A stretch of DNA of 64,000 bases. Origin: Vanilla planifolia. Its lineage: Eukaryota > Streptophyta > Magnoliopsida > Asparagales > Orchidaceae. Where the stretch lies: the NCBI GenBank assembly GCA_023846275.1, contig JAIUJO010001110.1, positions 151,001 to 215,000 of the forward strand, read 5' to 3'. Shown piece by piece: positions 41,065-53,600 of this stretch. The translations under genes and the position numbers were made by a program. The notes beneath the pieces were generated by a model. It saw nothing but the letters and a program-made list of their open reading frames with translations. It was not told the DNA's origin and made no database searches. Numbering within the stretch: the stretch's first letter is position 1; each line of letters starts with the position of its first letter.

Positions 41065-42724
41065 CTATGTTCTACTCTTAGGATCCCAAGAATGCTTGGG
41101 TTGAGTACTAAATGCAGCTTGCATGTTCTCATTCTTAACAATCCATCTAAAATTTTGTTTTTGTGCATATATGTTTCTTCTAAAAAAATCTTTCATAGTA
41201 TGTCCAGGTTTCCAACAATAAAAACAAATAATATTTGATGGCCTGGGTATGCTTATGTATTTAGGTTTTTCAAAATTGAAAACATGTGAAGAACAATAAG
41301 CATGTGAAGTGTGTGAAGTTTTTCTTACTCTTAATATGCACAAAAAATTGTATTTTTTCTTTCAAAACAAAAATATCATGCTTTAAAGAAGTATTTTCAT
41401 AAGGAAAGTCGTTTAATCATATATATGTTGATTTTCTATCTTTTTCTTTTCATCTTCTTTCATAACAAAATCAAGTAATTTAACTTTTCTTTGTTAACCT
41501 TTTTTAATTTTCTATGAGCACTCATTAAAAAAGTCAATGCATTCATAACTTCAATATAACTACATTCAAGAATATCTCTTGTCTAAGAGCTTACCTCATT
41601 TTCTTCTTCTTCTTTACTTGAAGATATTAAAGATGCCTCATTTGCCATAAAACAAATCATCCCTTCTTCTCCTATACTTGAGCTTGAAACATCTAAATCC
41701 TTAGAAGCACTTCATGTAGCTTGAAATGCTTTCTTTTTCTTCAAGTTCTTCATCTTCTTCTTCTTTTCGTCCTTCATATGCTTGTCCTTGAGTTTTGAAC
41801 ATTCCAGTTTAATATGACCAGTTTGACCACACTCAAAGCAAGTTGGTCACCTCTTCCTCTCCTTGTTGCTCTTCTTCTTCCATTTCCTATTAAGAAAACT
41901 TTTTACAAAGGTTTTGTGAAATCGTTAACATGAGAACTTACCTCATCCTCCAAATCCATGGAAGAGGTGGAATCTGTATCACATTTGGTGGCTTTGAAGG
42001 CCATGGGTTCTTCCTTCTTCCTTTCATGCTTTAGCTTTCTTGTAGAAGCCTCTTTGGTAAGTCTCCTTCTCATCTCTATTTCGATAGTGAGAAGTTCCCC
42101 AAGGAGTTCATCCAATGAAAGTTTGTTGATATCATTAGCCGCTTTAATAGTCGTTGCAAGGGGATCATATTCCTTTGGAAGGATTCTCAAAATTTTCCTT
42201 ACAAGGTCACCATTTCAGAATTCCCTCCCAAAATTTACCAAGACATTTGTAATGTCATTAAATCTTAAAAAAATACTTTCAATACTCTCATCTGGATTCA
42301 TTCTAAAAAGCTCATAATCATGGGTGAGGATGTTGATATTTGTCTCTTTCACTTGTGAGGTGCCCTCATAAGTTACTTCGAGTTTTTTCCACACCTCAAA
42401 AGTTGTATGCAAATTCGTAATATGTGTGAATTCACAAGGAGAAATTCCATAATGAAGATAATTCAAGGCCCTAGCATTCAATTGAGCCAATTTTTGGTGC
42501 TCAATATTAAGTTCATTAAAGGGCTTGACTTCATTAGTAGAAGAATTTCTAGGAAGCTCACAAGGCTTAGTCACAACTTCCCATAACTCCAAATTGGTTG
42601 ATTGAATAAGAATTCTAAAACAGGATTTCCAATACAACTAAAATTCTCCTTTAAACAAGCGAAGCCGATTTGAAGAAAATCTTTCACACAAAGTTGCACT
42701 CATATCAACCAAAGAGGAAGCCAT
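41065..42724 (-). pseudogene. copia gag remnant (UBN2 region and zinc knuckles)
   Basis: On the minus strand the remnant opens with MASSLVDMS at 42,724. A UBN2 gag region follows, with LWEVVTKP, LAQLNARALNYLHYGISP, VWKKLEVTYEGTSQVKET, LTHDYELFRM and, further on, RILPKEYDPLATTIKAA and LSLDELLGELLTIEIEMRR. A first CCHC knuckle (CFECGQTGHIKLEC) lies near 41,800-41,850 and a second knuckle-like word (CFYCWKPGH) near 41,200-41,226. Gag forms the virus-like particle and the knuckles bind RNA. Order and spacing match plant copia gag, and gag lies just inside the 5' LTR as expected. It is broken. The plus-strand frame at 41,958-42,317 is its antisense shadow. Confidence 0.9.
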
Positions 42725-42833
42725 TAAACCAAAAATCCAAAAACCATAAAGAATATGAGAAATCCTTCTCTTAGCACACGCAAATCTCTCACGTGATATT
42801 ACTCATGTAATTTGACATTCTTTGCTTTGATAC

Positions 42834-42845
42834 CAATTGAAGTTC
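42834..42845 (-). promoter_or_regulatory. Primer binding site (initiator Met tRNA)
   Basis: On the minus strand, TGGTATCAAAGC lies two bases inside the 5' LTR. It is close to the TGGTATCAGAGC complement of the initiator methionine tRNA 3' end used by most plant copia elements. It fixes the element's orientation and LTR edge. Confidence 0.85.
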
Positions 42846-42847
42846 TT

Positions 42848-44644
42848 TGTGCTTATAGTAAGCCCAGTAGAGGGGGATGAATTGTGGTAGATAAAATCTT
42901 TAGATTTTCTTCTAATTTTTTGTTTAAATTAGAATTTAAATCTTTTAAACAAGAATAAGAATGAGTAGTAAAATAGTACCCAAAGATTTTTAAGGTGGTT
43001 TGACTCAAAATCGAGCCTACATCCACCCAACTGGTGTTGGAAAAAAACCATTAAAATAACCAAATTACAAGGTATGTTTTTCATACGGCTCACCTCAAAT
43101 AAACTTAGGATTTTACTTATGGCTAATCCCGAACCTACTTGAGTTTTTTCGAGCTCAACTCATACTTTGGGCTTTTGCACAGTTGTTGGGAAGTACTTAC
43201 CCCAAAGAAACAAATACAAAAATGGCAACAAAGTATAAACTTAAAAAAATTTAAAGAAGTATGAGGCACACTAAAAAATTGAAAAGAGGGAGAAATAAAA
43301 ATTAAAAATAGTTGATGCAAAAACCTCTAATTTCGGGTTCCTTCTTGCAACTTTATCTGTGTGAATTTCAGAAGCACCGTATACACTTGAAATTGCTCAA
43401 AATTATGATTTAAAGTTTTAAGAACTTAACAATTGTACCCTCAAAGAGTTCTTCATCCTTCCCTATTTATAGAGCTCAATTTAAGCTCTAAATCCACTCC
43501 AAACAGCTCTAAATGGAACTAGTCTTTTGGGTAACGGACGAAAATCAGTCACCGTTCGATTTGGAGCCTGAAATGGACGTTTCTAATTGAAACACGATTA
43601 TACCGTTCGAGATCAATCCTGGTCGTTGGATCTAGGAATCCTTGATCTAGGCTTCACATAGATCTGCTCAGATTCGATTCTCCTACTTGTCATTTGCTTC
43701 TTACATTTTACCTTGATTAATTTAATCGTCGGATCGCACCTGCCTGTCCACAATCATTAACAATCTGATTGGACTTTACTCCCACATTGCTTAGATAACT
43801 TTTCCATTGCACTCTATAAAGAATTCAGTTCTTATGTCCCTTGAGCCATTTGGGGTTGGCTCCGCCTTCCTCGACAAAGATTTCATCACTCTGTCCTGGT
43901 TGACTTTATCTCCCACTATTCTATTCAGCATTCCCTATTCCCTGCGGGTTAATTTCGCCATATTCCATTCAGCTCTCCCTGTGGCCTTCTTCCATTGTCT
44001 TCAGGCTACGCTAGCCTCTTTCGGGTCAATCCAACAATTTTTATTTTATTATTAATTTTTTAAATTCCTAAACGCTTGGACGGGCCAGTGGTCGAGTCAG
44101 GTTGCCCCACCTAATGCTACAATGAAAAATCTCGAGACTCAAGTTGTTTTGTAGTTTTTTGTGAGAATTTTTGTGTCAAAATTTTTCATTTAAGTGTCCC
44201 AAAATAATTTTATATTTTGCTAGTGCTACAGTTTCATAAATGTCTATGAAAACAAAATTCATAAAAAAAATTCCTAAATTATCTTAAAAAAATCAAATAC
44301 CAATGTCTATACTTTTCATCAATAATGCTTGGCCCAAAAATCAAAATTCAACAATTATTTAAATTATAATATTTTCAAATATTAATACTACAAGTGTGTC
44401 ATTTCATCTCAAAATTTGGATATATCAAATTAAAGAAAAATAAAGAGAAATTCAAGTATAAAAATTTCAGTACTTGTTTTCAATTTCTTTGAAGCTTGTA
44501 ATTACTCCAAGAGTCTTGAAGACCTCTATTTTAGTCATTTAAAGTTCATGGCTTGACTTAATCGAATATTAACAATTTCCCTAAAAACAAGCCCATATGA
44601 GATATAAACATTTATGTTTGACTCATCAAACACAAGGTGTAACA
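42848..44644 (-). repeat. 5' LTR of the copia/Sirevirus-like fossil
   Basis: In plus-strand view it starts TGAAGTTCTTTGTGCTTATA and ends AAGGTGTAACA. It aligns end to end with 38,269-40,039 and is about 25 bp longer, the difference being scattered small indels. Small frames at 43,135-43,320 and 43,807-44,055 are not genes. Confidence 0.93.
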
Positions 44645-47600
44645 CGTAGTTATATTACATTGCCCCAATTTATAACATTTCACGTTCAATATATTTTTTA
44701 CTTATTATTGGAAATAAAATATTATTACAATTTATTATTTTTTTACTTTGTAATTATCATATTTCCAAGGGATGTCTAATGGAAATTTAAAAAATATTTT
44801 TGGACAAGTCACAGACAACTATATCAAATTATATATTATTTTTGTATATTTTTTAATTTTTTTATAGTTTCAGCATGTTTTACAATACGTAAGAGTCATA
44901 CCTAACTTCATGATCATGGACATTGCCCTCAATCTCCATTTCAAGGAATTTAACATTCCCATATAATTTATGTCCTTTATTAAAACTATTTTCATTAATT
45001 ACACCTTATTATATTGCTTTAATATATCGTATTTTAGATTTATTTTATACTTATTTAATATATTAATAATAATTTATTATTATTTATGCTTATGTCTTTT
45101 AGAATTTATAATATTCTAATCAAGGTTAGATCATGATGACATAAATATCATTACACTCACCTTGACAAGCTTTGTCCAGTAAAATATTCATTTTAAAATT
45201 TTTTAATTATTATATTTGCCAATATTTTTTCATGTTTTATGAGGTTTGATTTGTATCTTTATCAAATATAAATAATATTACAATATATGACCTTAGTATC
45301 TTTGAATTAAAATTTCTTAATGCTTTACTTCATTTCTTAAAATTATTTGCTCTAATTTGATTATATTGCTATATGACTCTAAATATGCTATAGTGTGACT
45401 TTAATAATTCTTTATTTGGTTATATTACATTGTTTAAATTTATTACATTTTAGTTTTAACATATATTTCTATAATATTAACAAAATTCCTTATTGTTATT
45501 TATGTTTAATTAGAATATTCTCATTCACTAAAACTCCAAATGAGGTTTTATTTACACATATCATGTGTCATTGTACAGTTCATAGTAAACCTTGACAAAT
45601 TAAATATTTGTTTAATTTTTTTCTTTTAAATTATTTTCTCAATGATTTTTCTAAGTTTTATGAGACATTTTTGTGCATATATGATTTTTTGATTAAGCAT
45701 ATTATCCTTAATCTCATTAGTATCTTTGAATGGAACTTTTTTATATAATTTGTTTCATTTATTCAAACATTTTTGTTTTATTTTGTTATATTACTTTGAA
45801 ACTCTAATTCTCCTATCTTGTGACTCTAACATCGCATTAATTTGTACATATTTCATTGCTTCTGCTTATTTCATTATAGATTTATTATATATGTAGTAAT
45901 TATTTAAATAATAATTTGTTGTTATTATACCTTTTTAATTTTATAATTCACAGTATTTTAAAACAATTTCTAATCGAGATGAAATAAACATTGTCGACTC
46001 ATTGCAATGCTATTAATCAAATTAAATAAAACTATTAAAAATTTTAAATTATTTTTTATATGAATTTGGCATGTTTTAAGAACCATTTTGATTCAAACTT
46101 GATTTAATGATTAAGAAATTTACACTCCATCTTCTTATTATCAAGAAATGCAACTTTACTATACAATTTACTAATTTCTTTAATTTTATTAATTTGATTG
46201 GGTTATATTAAGTTGTTTTAATATAACTATTTTCTGCTTAAATATAAATTTACTTAATAAAAAATTGATAATTTATTATTTTTTCTGCTTTTTAACATTT
46301 GTAATTCATAATAAATAAAAATGAAGTATGATGGAAATTTAAATGTCATTAGACTCATGTGAACATGTTATATCAAAGTAAATATTCTTTTTTTATACTT
46401 CTAAAATTTTCAACATTTTAGAATGCTTTGCAACACATTTCATACGTGCCGCATTTGATGATCGTGGATACTAAACTTGATCTCCTTAGTATCTTAGAAT
46501 TTAATTTTCTCATACAATTATTTACATTTCCTTGGAATGTTTTATTTGATATTTTTAAATTATGTTACTTCAATATATCTTAGCTTACCTTTATCATATG
46601 TTCACTTTATAAATAAACAAATATTAAGAAATTTTCAACTATATTTATTATCTTTATTCAAAGTAATTCCACACGAGTTTTGATTAAAATTAAAAAATGT
46701 CATTCAACTCACCTCAATAATATCTATCCAATTAAATATTCATTTTTATACTATTAAATAATTTATTTTGTAAGATTTTGGCAACCCTTACATGACATTT
46801 TGATTTGTATCTGTATCAATAGTTGAGAATGTTACACTTTGTCTTTGTAATATCATGTAATGGAACTATTATGTAAAATTTATTTGATTTCTTCAAATTA
46901 TTTTCTTTGATTTTATTTTATTAGTGCATACACTAAATCATGCCATGTCTGCCCTTTATAATACATTATTTGGATATATTGCATTGCTTCAATTTACCTA
47001 CTTTTAGCAATAACATGAACTACTTTACATTAAAATAACAATTTATTATTATTTATGGATATTTATTTTGTAATTCATAGTAATTCCAAATGATGTTTCA
47101 TTGAGACATAATAGATGTCATTGGACTCATCTCATTAAGATCTATAAAATTAGATATTCATAGTTTTATTCTTCGAGATATTTCCTCAATACCTTTAGCA
47201 TGTTTAGTAAGGCATTTCAATTCGAGATTGAATTGACCAAAAAATGTTGCACTCATCTTTCTTATTATCTCAAAATTGAAGCTTTGCATTAATTTGTCTG
47301 ATCACATAAACTTTTTAACTTCAATTTGGTTATGTTAATTTGTAACCCTAAATCTCTACTCAAGTGAGCTTTACATATATTTGATTTAATTATATTACAT
47401 TACATCAATTTTCCTTATTTCATCTTTAATATCTTTGAGGAATATTCTTGCTTTAGTAATTAACAACAATTTTGGCTGAGGTGTGCTCTAGAAAAAAAAA
47501 TATTATCCTACTCAACTCGATGAGCTCTATCAAACTAAATATTACTTTTTTCTTTTAAATTTTTTTAATGTTTTGGCATGCTTTTTGAGACAATGAATTC

Positions 47601-50600
47601 TTTCTTTCTCATTAAATTTATCTCATTTCTTTAAAATTTTTAGTATGATTTTATGAAATTTTAATTCTCTACTATTATAACAATATTATTGCTTTGATTT
47701 TGTTATATTGTTATGAAATTTTTTATATATTTATTTATATTTAAGATAAAAATATTTTATTATATATGGTTATTTAATTTCTTTATTGATAATAATAGCA
47801 AATTAGGTATGATAAAGATGAAACAAATGTTGTCATAGTCATGCAGACAAACTCTATAAATTTAAATATTTATTTTTAATCTTTTAAATATCTTTTTTTG
47901 AAAGGTTTTAACATGCTTTAAAAGTCATTTCAAGTTTTACCTGGTTTGACCAATTAGAATGTTACACACTTTATCCTTTTTTTTCTTAGAATGCGTTATT
48001 CTTGTAGAACTTATCTCCTTCAAATTTTTCTTTTTGTTTGGTTATCTTATTATGCTTTAATTTATTATATTTTAGCTTTAATATATTTTATAAATAATAT
48101 TAAAATAACAAATTATTATTATTTATCTTTTTATAGAGGAAAGTCATAGTAATTTTTGGCATAATTTAACAGACATTTAAAAATTGAAGTTAGACTCATC
48201 TAAACAAGTTATATATAATAAAGAAATTCTCTTGCTATATTTTTAAAAAAATTTTAAAGTTAAAATTCGATTCATTCCTGATTTGACAATTAATGACATT
48301 ATACTTGATGTCCTTGGTATCACATGATAGAGCTATCAAAAAACTTTTTTCTTTTCTTTGAATTTCTTCCTTTGATATCAATAGATTACATTGCATTAAA
48401 TGGTATGAATTTAGCTTTATTATTTTAATTATTTAATATCAAAATAATATTTTATTTTTTATATTTTTTTATGATTTTTTTAATTCATAGTATTTCTAAA
48501 CATGGTTTTATTAAAAGAAAATAAATGTCATTGGACTCGGCTCGAATAGCTTCACCTAAACAATTATTTTTTAATGGGAATTTTCATATTTATTTTCTAA
48601 ACTTTTTTTAATGTTTTATAAGGCATTTTAGTCCATATCATTATTGATGATTAAGGATATTACTCTTTATCTCCTTAATCTATTTGATTACACTTTCCTT
48701 TATAATTTATCTCATTTCTTCAAAATTTTTTACTCTGATTTGGTTATATTACAAAAAAAATCCTAAATCTTGTCTCCTATTATATATAGAACACTTTATT
48801 TGAATATATTACAATACTTAAATTTTTCTTATCTTAGTTTTAATAAAACTTTACATCATATTAAAATAATGATTTTTCTTACTAATGATTATTTACATTT
48901 TTAATTCAAAATCGTTCCACTTGATCTCCAATCAGAGAAAGCAAACATAGATGGACAAGCCTCGACGAGCTCCACTAAGTGAAATTCTCAATTTTTTAAT
49001 ACTTTTTCTAGGGTTCTCATTTTTTAAAATATGTCTCTTAGTACTTATTATGATGATCGAAAGTGGCACACTTGTTCTCCATAATATCTTGCAAGGGAAG
49101 TTTTTTATACAATTTTTATAATTTTTTAAGATCCATTGTTTTGAATTAATTATATTAATATGAACTTCTAAATCTCTAATCATGTGACTTATACATCTCT
49201 TTGTTTTTGTCATATTATGTTACATCAATTATCACATTTCAACTTTATTATATCTTTACATAATGTTAATATGTTTATTTAATTAGTAATTCACAAGAAT
49301 TCTGGACAAGTTTAGTCAACATAACATAAACATCATTGGACTCTACTTGATGAGCTTTATCCAATTTAACCTTTAATTTTATATTTTTGAAGTTTTTTAG
49401 ATTCTTGAGATTTTTATGAGACATTCCATTCGTTCCTAACTATGTGATTGAGAATGTCATAGGTGATGTAAAAAGTAACTTGAAATACATGTTACCTTTT
49501 CAATTTATCTTATTCCTTTAAAATGTTTACTTCAAATTTCTTATATTATTATGAAACTCTATTTTACCTCTTATGGAACCTTATATTGCTTTTATTTCTA
49601 TAATTTACATTGCTGACATTAAACTCATTCCAAATTTGTCATAAATTTTCTTATTACTACTATAATAACGTATTATTATTTATGCTTATTTAGTTATATA
49701 ATTCATAATAACTCAAACCTTGATCTGATAGATATGAAACAAATATTGTTAAATCAATTGCAATAAGCTCTATGAAATTAAAAATTCAATTTTATATTTC
49801 TTAATTTTTTTTCTAAGAAGTGTTTAAATTCGTTCTTTATTTGATGATTGAGAATGTTAAACTCTTTAATATATATTAACTTTATATTAAAATAATCTCT
49901 TGTTAGTATTCATCCTTTTTCTATTTTAAAATTCATAGTAATTCAAAATGAGGTTGATGGTGATTAAAAAATATTTTAAGACTCTCAAAGAGATATATGA
50001 AATTACATATGTTTTTTAATAATTTTAAATTCTTTTTTCTAAAGTTTTGGCATGATTTATGAGAACTGTTTATTTGAAGCTAATTTCACAATTAAGGATA
50101 TTATACTTTTTCTATTTCATATCTTGGTATGCAACTTGTTTGTGTAATTTATCACTTTTTTAAAATTTTTTCTATTGTTTTGATATATTGTTATATAACT
50201 CTAAATCTTCTCTTATGTAATAGTTACATTGCTTTGATTGGGTTATAATATATTACTTCATTTTATCCCATCTTAGATTTCATATATATTTACTTCAAAT
50301 TATAAAAATGTTTTTTGTTATGCTTACCTTCTTATTTTGCTGAATCTTACTAAATTCAAATATGGTGTAATGGAGGCAAAATAAACATCATTGTACTCTT
50401 TTCAAGAAGCTCTACATAATTAAATATTATTTTTTTAAAAAAAATTTATTTTGTAGGATTTTGGCTTGCTTTATGAGAAATTTTGATTTGTTTCTTCCTT
50501 TATGTTTGAAAATGTTACACTTGATCTCCATAGTATCATGGAATAGAACTCTTTCATATAATTTATCTCATTTTTCCATATGTTTTTATTTGATTTGGCT

Positions 50601-53600
50601 ATGTTAAAATGACCTTCTAAATCCCCTCTTGTGTGACATTTATATTGCTTTCAGTTGATTGTATTTCTTTGCATAATTTAACACATTTTAGGTTTAATAT
50701 ATCCTTTCATAATATTAAAATAATATTTTATTATGTTTTAATGCTCATTTCGTTTGGTAAATATAATAATTTCAAATTTTATTAGAATGAGTTGAAACGA
50801 ATGTCATTGGACACAGCTCGACCAGCATTATCCAATTAAAAAAATTGTTTTTTTTTAATTTTTTTTGATAATTTTTAATGGTTTCAACATTTTTTACAAA
50901 ACATTTTTTTTGATGTCTTATTATATAATTGACCATGTCACACTCAATCTCTTTAGTGTGGTGGAATGTAAGTTTCTTGTTCAATGTATTTCATTCTATA
51001 AAATCTTCTTCTTTCATTTGGTTTACTATAAAGAAACTATTATTCTCCTCTCATGTCACTTGAGCATCACTTTGAATATTTTATATTACATTGTTTACAT
51101 TAATCTCATCCCACATTCATTATATATACTTAACATTAAAAAGATAATTTATTATTACTATTATTATTATTATTACATATTTAATTTTGTAATTCATTAG
51201 AAATCTAAAAAAATGTCAGTGGAATGGAAGTTATTAAATATTTAAATTTTAAAATATTTTATGTTTTAGGGTTTTATTACTAATTTCAAAACATTTGGAT
51301 TCATATGTGATTTGATAATTCATTATTTTACATTCAATCTTCGTAGTTTCTAGGAATTCAAATTTTTTGTATAATTTAACACATTTGTTCAGATGTTTTG
51401 CTTTGATTTGGTTATATCACTATGAAACACTAATCGTCTTTAAGGTTGAACATCAAACCTCTTTAAAATGGTCATAGCATATTATTTTAATTTATCTCGC
51501 TTTAGCTTGAATATATACTTGCTTAATATTAAAATAATAATATTTTTTTATTTATGGAAATTTTATTTTACAATTTTGCAATAATTTTAGATGAGGGCCA
51601 ATTGAGACAATGCAAACATCATTAGACTTATCTCGTCAAGCTCTATCCAATTAAATGTTCATTTTTAATATTTTAAAAATATTATTTTATGGGGTTTTTA
51701 TCTACATTATGGAACATTTGAATCATACAAAATTTCATGATTGAAGGTACTATGGTTGATGTCAATGAAATCTTTTAATGCAACCTTCTTATATAGTTTT
51801 ACTCATTTCTTAATTTTTTTTTGTTTAAATTTGTTATGTCAATATATAACTTTAAATCTCCATGTGATCTTTATGTCACATTGATATTGCTATATTATAT
51901 TTATTCAATTTATATCTTTTCAACTTTGGCACAAATTTACTTGATGTTAAAATAATAATGCATTATTATTTATTCTTATTTACTTTTGAAATTCAAGATA
52001 ATTTTAGGCAAGGTTCAATAAAGACAAAACAAACATCTTTTGACTCATCTTGACCACCTCTATGTAATTAAACATTAATTTTAAACTTTTAAATATTTTT
52101 TTATAAGATGTCAAGTTTTACAAGACTTTTAAATTTATTATTGAAATTACAATCAAAGATTTTGAACTTGATCCCTTTAGTACCTTAGAATTTAAATTTC
52201 TTTTAATATTTGCCTCATTTTTTCTAAATGTTTTGTTTTGATTTATTAATATCACTTTGAAACTCTAAACCTCCTCTCTAAAAAACTTACATCACTTTTA
52301 AATTACATTACTTCAATTTATCTAATCTTAGCTTCAATTTATTTCTACTAAATATGAAAATAATAATTTATTATCACATGTCCTTATTTATTTCATTAGT
52401 TTCAAAAAATTCTAATAAGGTTCGATGAGGTCAAAAATAATGGTGGAAATATCTCGATGAGCTGTACACAATTAAAAACATTTATATCCTTGAATATTAC
52501 TTTCTAAGCTTTTTGATGGCTCATGAGACATTTAATTTGTACTTGATTTGATTATTGAAGAAGTTACACTTGACCTAGTAGGTTTCTTTAAAGCAAGTTC
52601 TCATAAAACATATCTCATTTCTTTAAAGTTTTCACTTTGATTTGGTTATAATATTATAAAAGTAGAATTCTTCTCTCCTATAAACTTAGCATTGCTTTAA
52701 TTTAGTTACATTATATTGCTTGAATTTCTCATATTTTAGATTTTTTATATAATTTCATAAAATTAAAATAAAACTTTAAAATTATTTATTTTTATTTAAT
52801 TTGGCAACTATAAGTAATTCTAAGAAAGGTTCAATCAAGTCGAATCAAACTTTGTTTGGCTTATTTAGATCCACCCTATAAAATTAAATTTTATACTTTA
52901 TATATTTTAACATTTTATTTTCTTGTTTTTGAACACACCTTACGAGATATTTAGATTCATAACATATTTGTTGATGGAGGATAATATATTTGATCTCTTT
53001 AGTATAAAGGAATGTTATTTTTATATGTAATTTATCACTTTTCTTCAAATCTTTTGAATTGACTTAATTTAATTATTAAGTAAATTTAAATCTTCTCTTA
53101 TGTATCCTTTACACCTCTTTGATTTGGTTTGTTTTTTTCTTCAAATTATTTCTTTTTAAGTAAAAAATATTTTTACTTATATTAAAAATCATAATTTAGC
53201 ATTATTGATGCTTATTTATTATTTTAATTTATATTAATTCTAGGGTTCAATCAAGGTAAAACAAATAACAGTAAATGCATTTTAATGACCACTATTCAAT
53301 TAAAAATTTATTTTTATATTGAAAATTTATTTTTATGGGATATCTTGATTAATATATTATTTATCAGTCAAGGATGTTGCACTCGATCTCTATCTTATCT
53401 TAAAATGAAAATTTTCCAAATAATTTACATATTTTTTTCTTAAAACTTTTGCTTTGATAGTTTTATACTTCAATGAAGTTGCAATTATCCTCTCAAGTGA
53501 TCTTTATATCATCTAAATTTTGATATATTACATTTCTTTCAATTATATATTTTTCTTTAATATATATATTTACTTAATATTTAAATGATAATATATTATT

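Larger units (their letters stand above)
38269..44644 (-). mobile_element. Fossil Ty1/copia LTR retrotransposon, Sirevirus (SIRE/Maximus)-like
   Basis: An element of about 6.4 kb on the minus strand, inserted in the satellite. It has two LTRs of about 1.8 kb, an initiator-Met primer site beside the right-hand (5') LTR, gag remnants with a UBN2 region and zinc knuckles, short reverse transcriptase and RNase H remnants, and two polypurine tracts before the left-hand (3') LTR. The LTR ends are TG...CA on each side. The flanking pentamers CATAG (38,264-38,268) and CGTAG (44,645-44,649) fit a 5-bp target duplication with one difference. The doubled GGGGGAT/GGGGAGA-type tract and the CATCATCAAAAAGGGG context are known Sirevirus traits. 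The element is broken in many places, and its internal part is far shorter than in intact relatives. LTRs differ at roughly one site in seven (by eye, first 370 bp), so it is millions of years old, the exact figure depending on the host mutation rate. Confidence 0.93.

Noticed and set aside
41958-42317. Plus-strand frame of 119 codons inside the LTR element
   Set aside because: It is antisense to the UBN2 gag remnant, which is recognisable on the minus strand.
50865-51200. Plus-strand frame of 111 codons
   Set aside because: It is the recurrent hydrophobic monomer frame, extended through an ATT tract that reads as tyrosines. There is no gene evidence.
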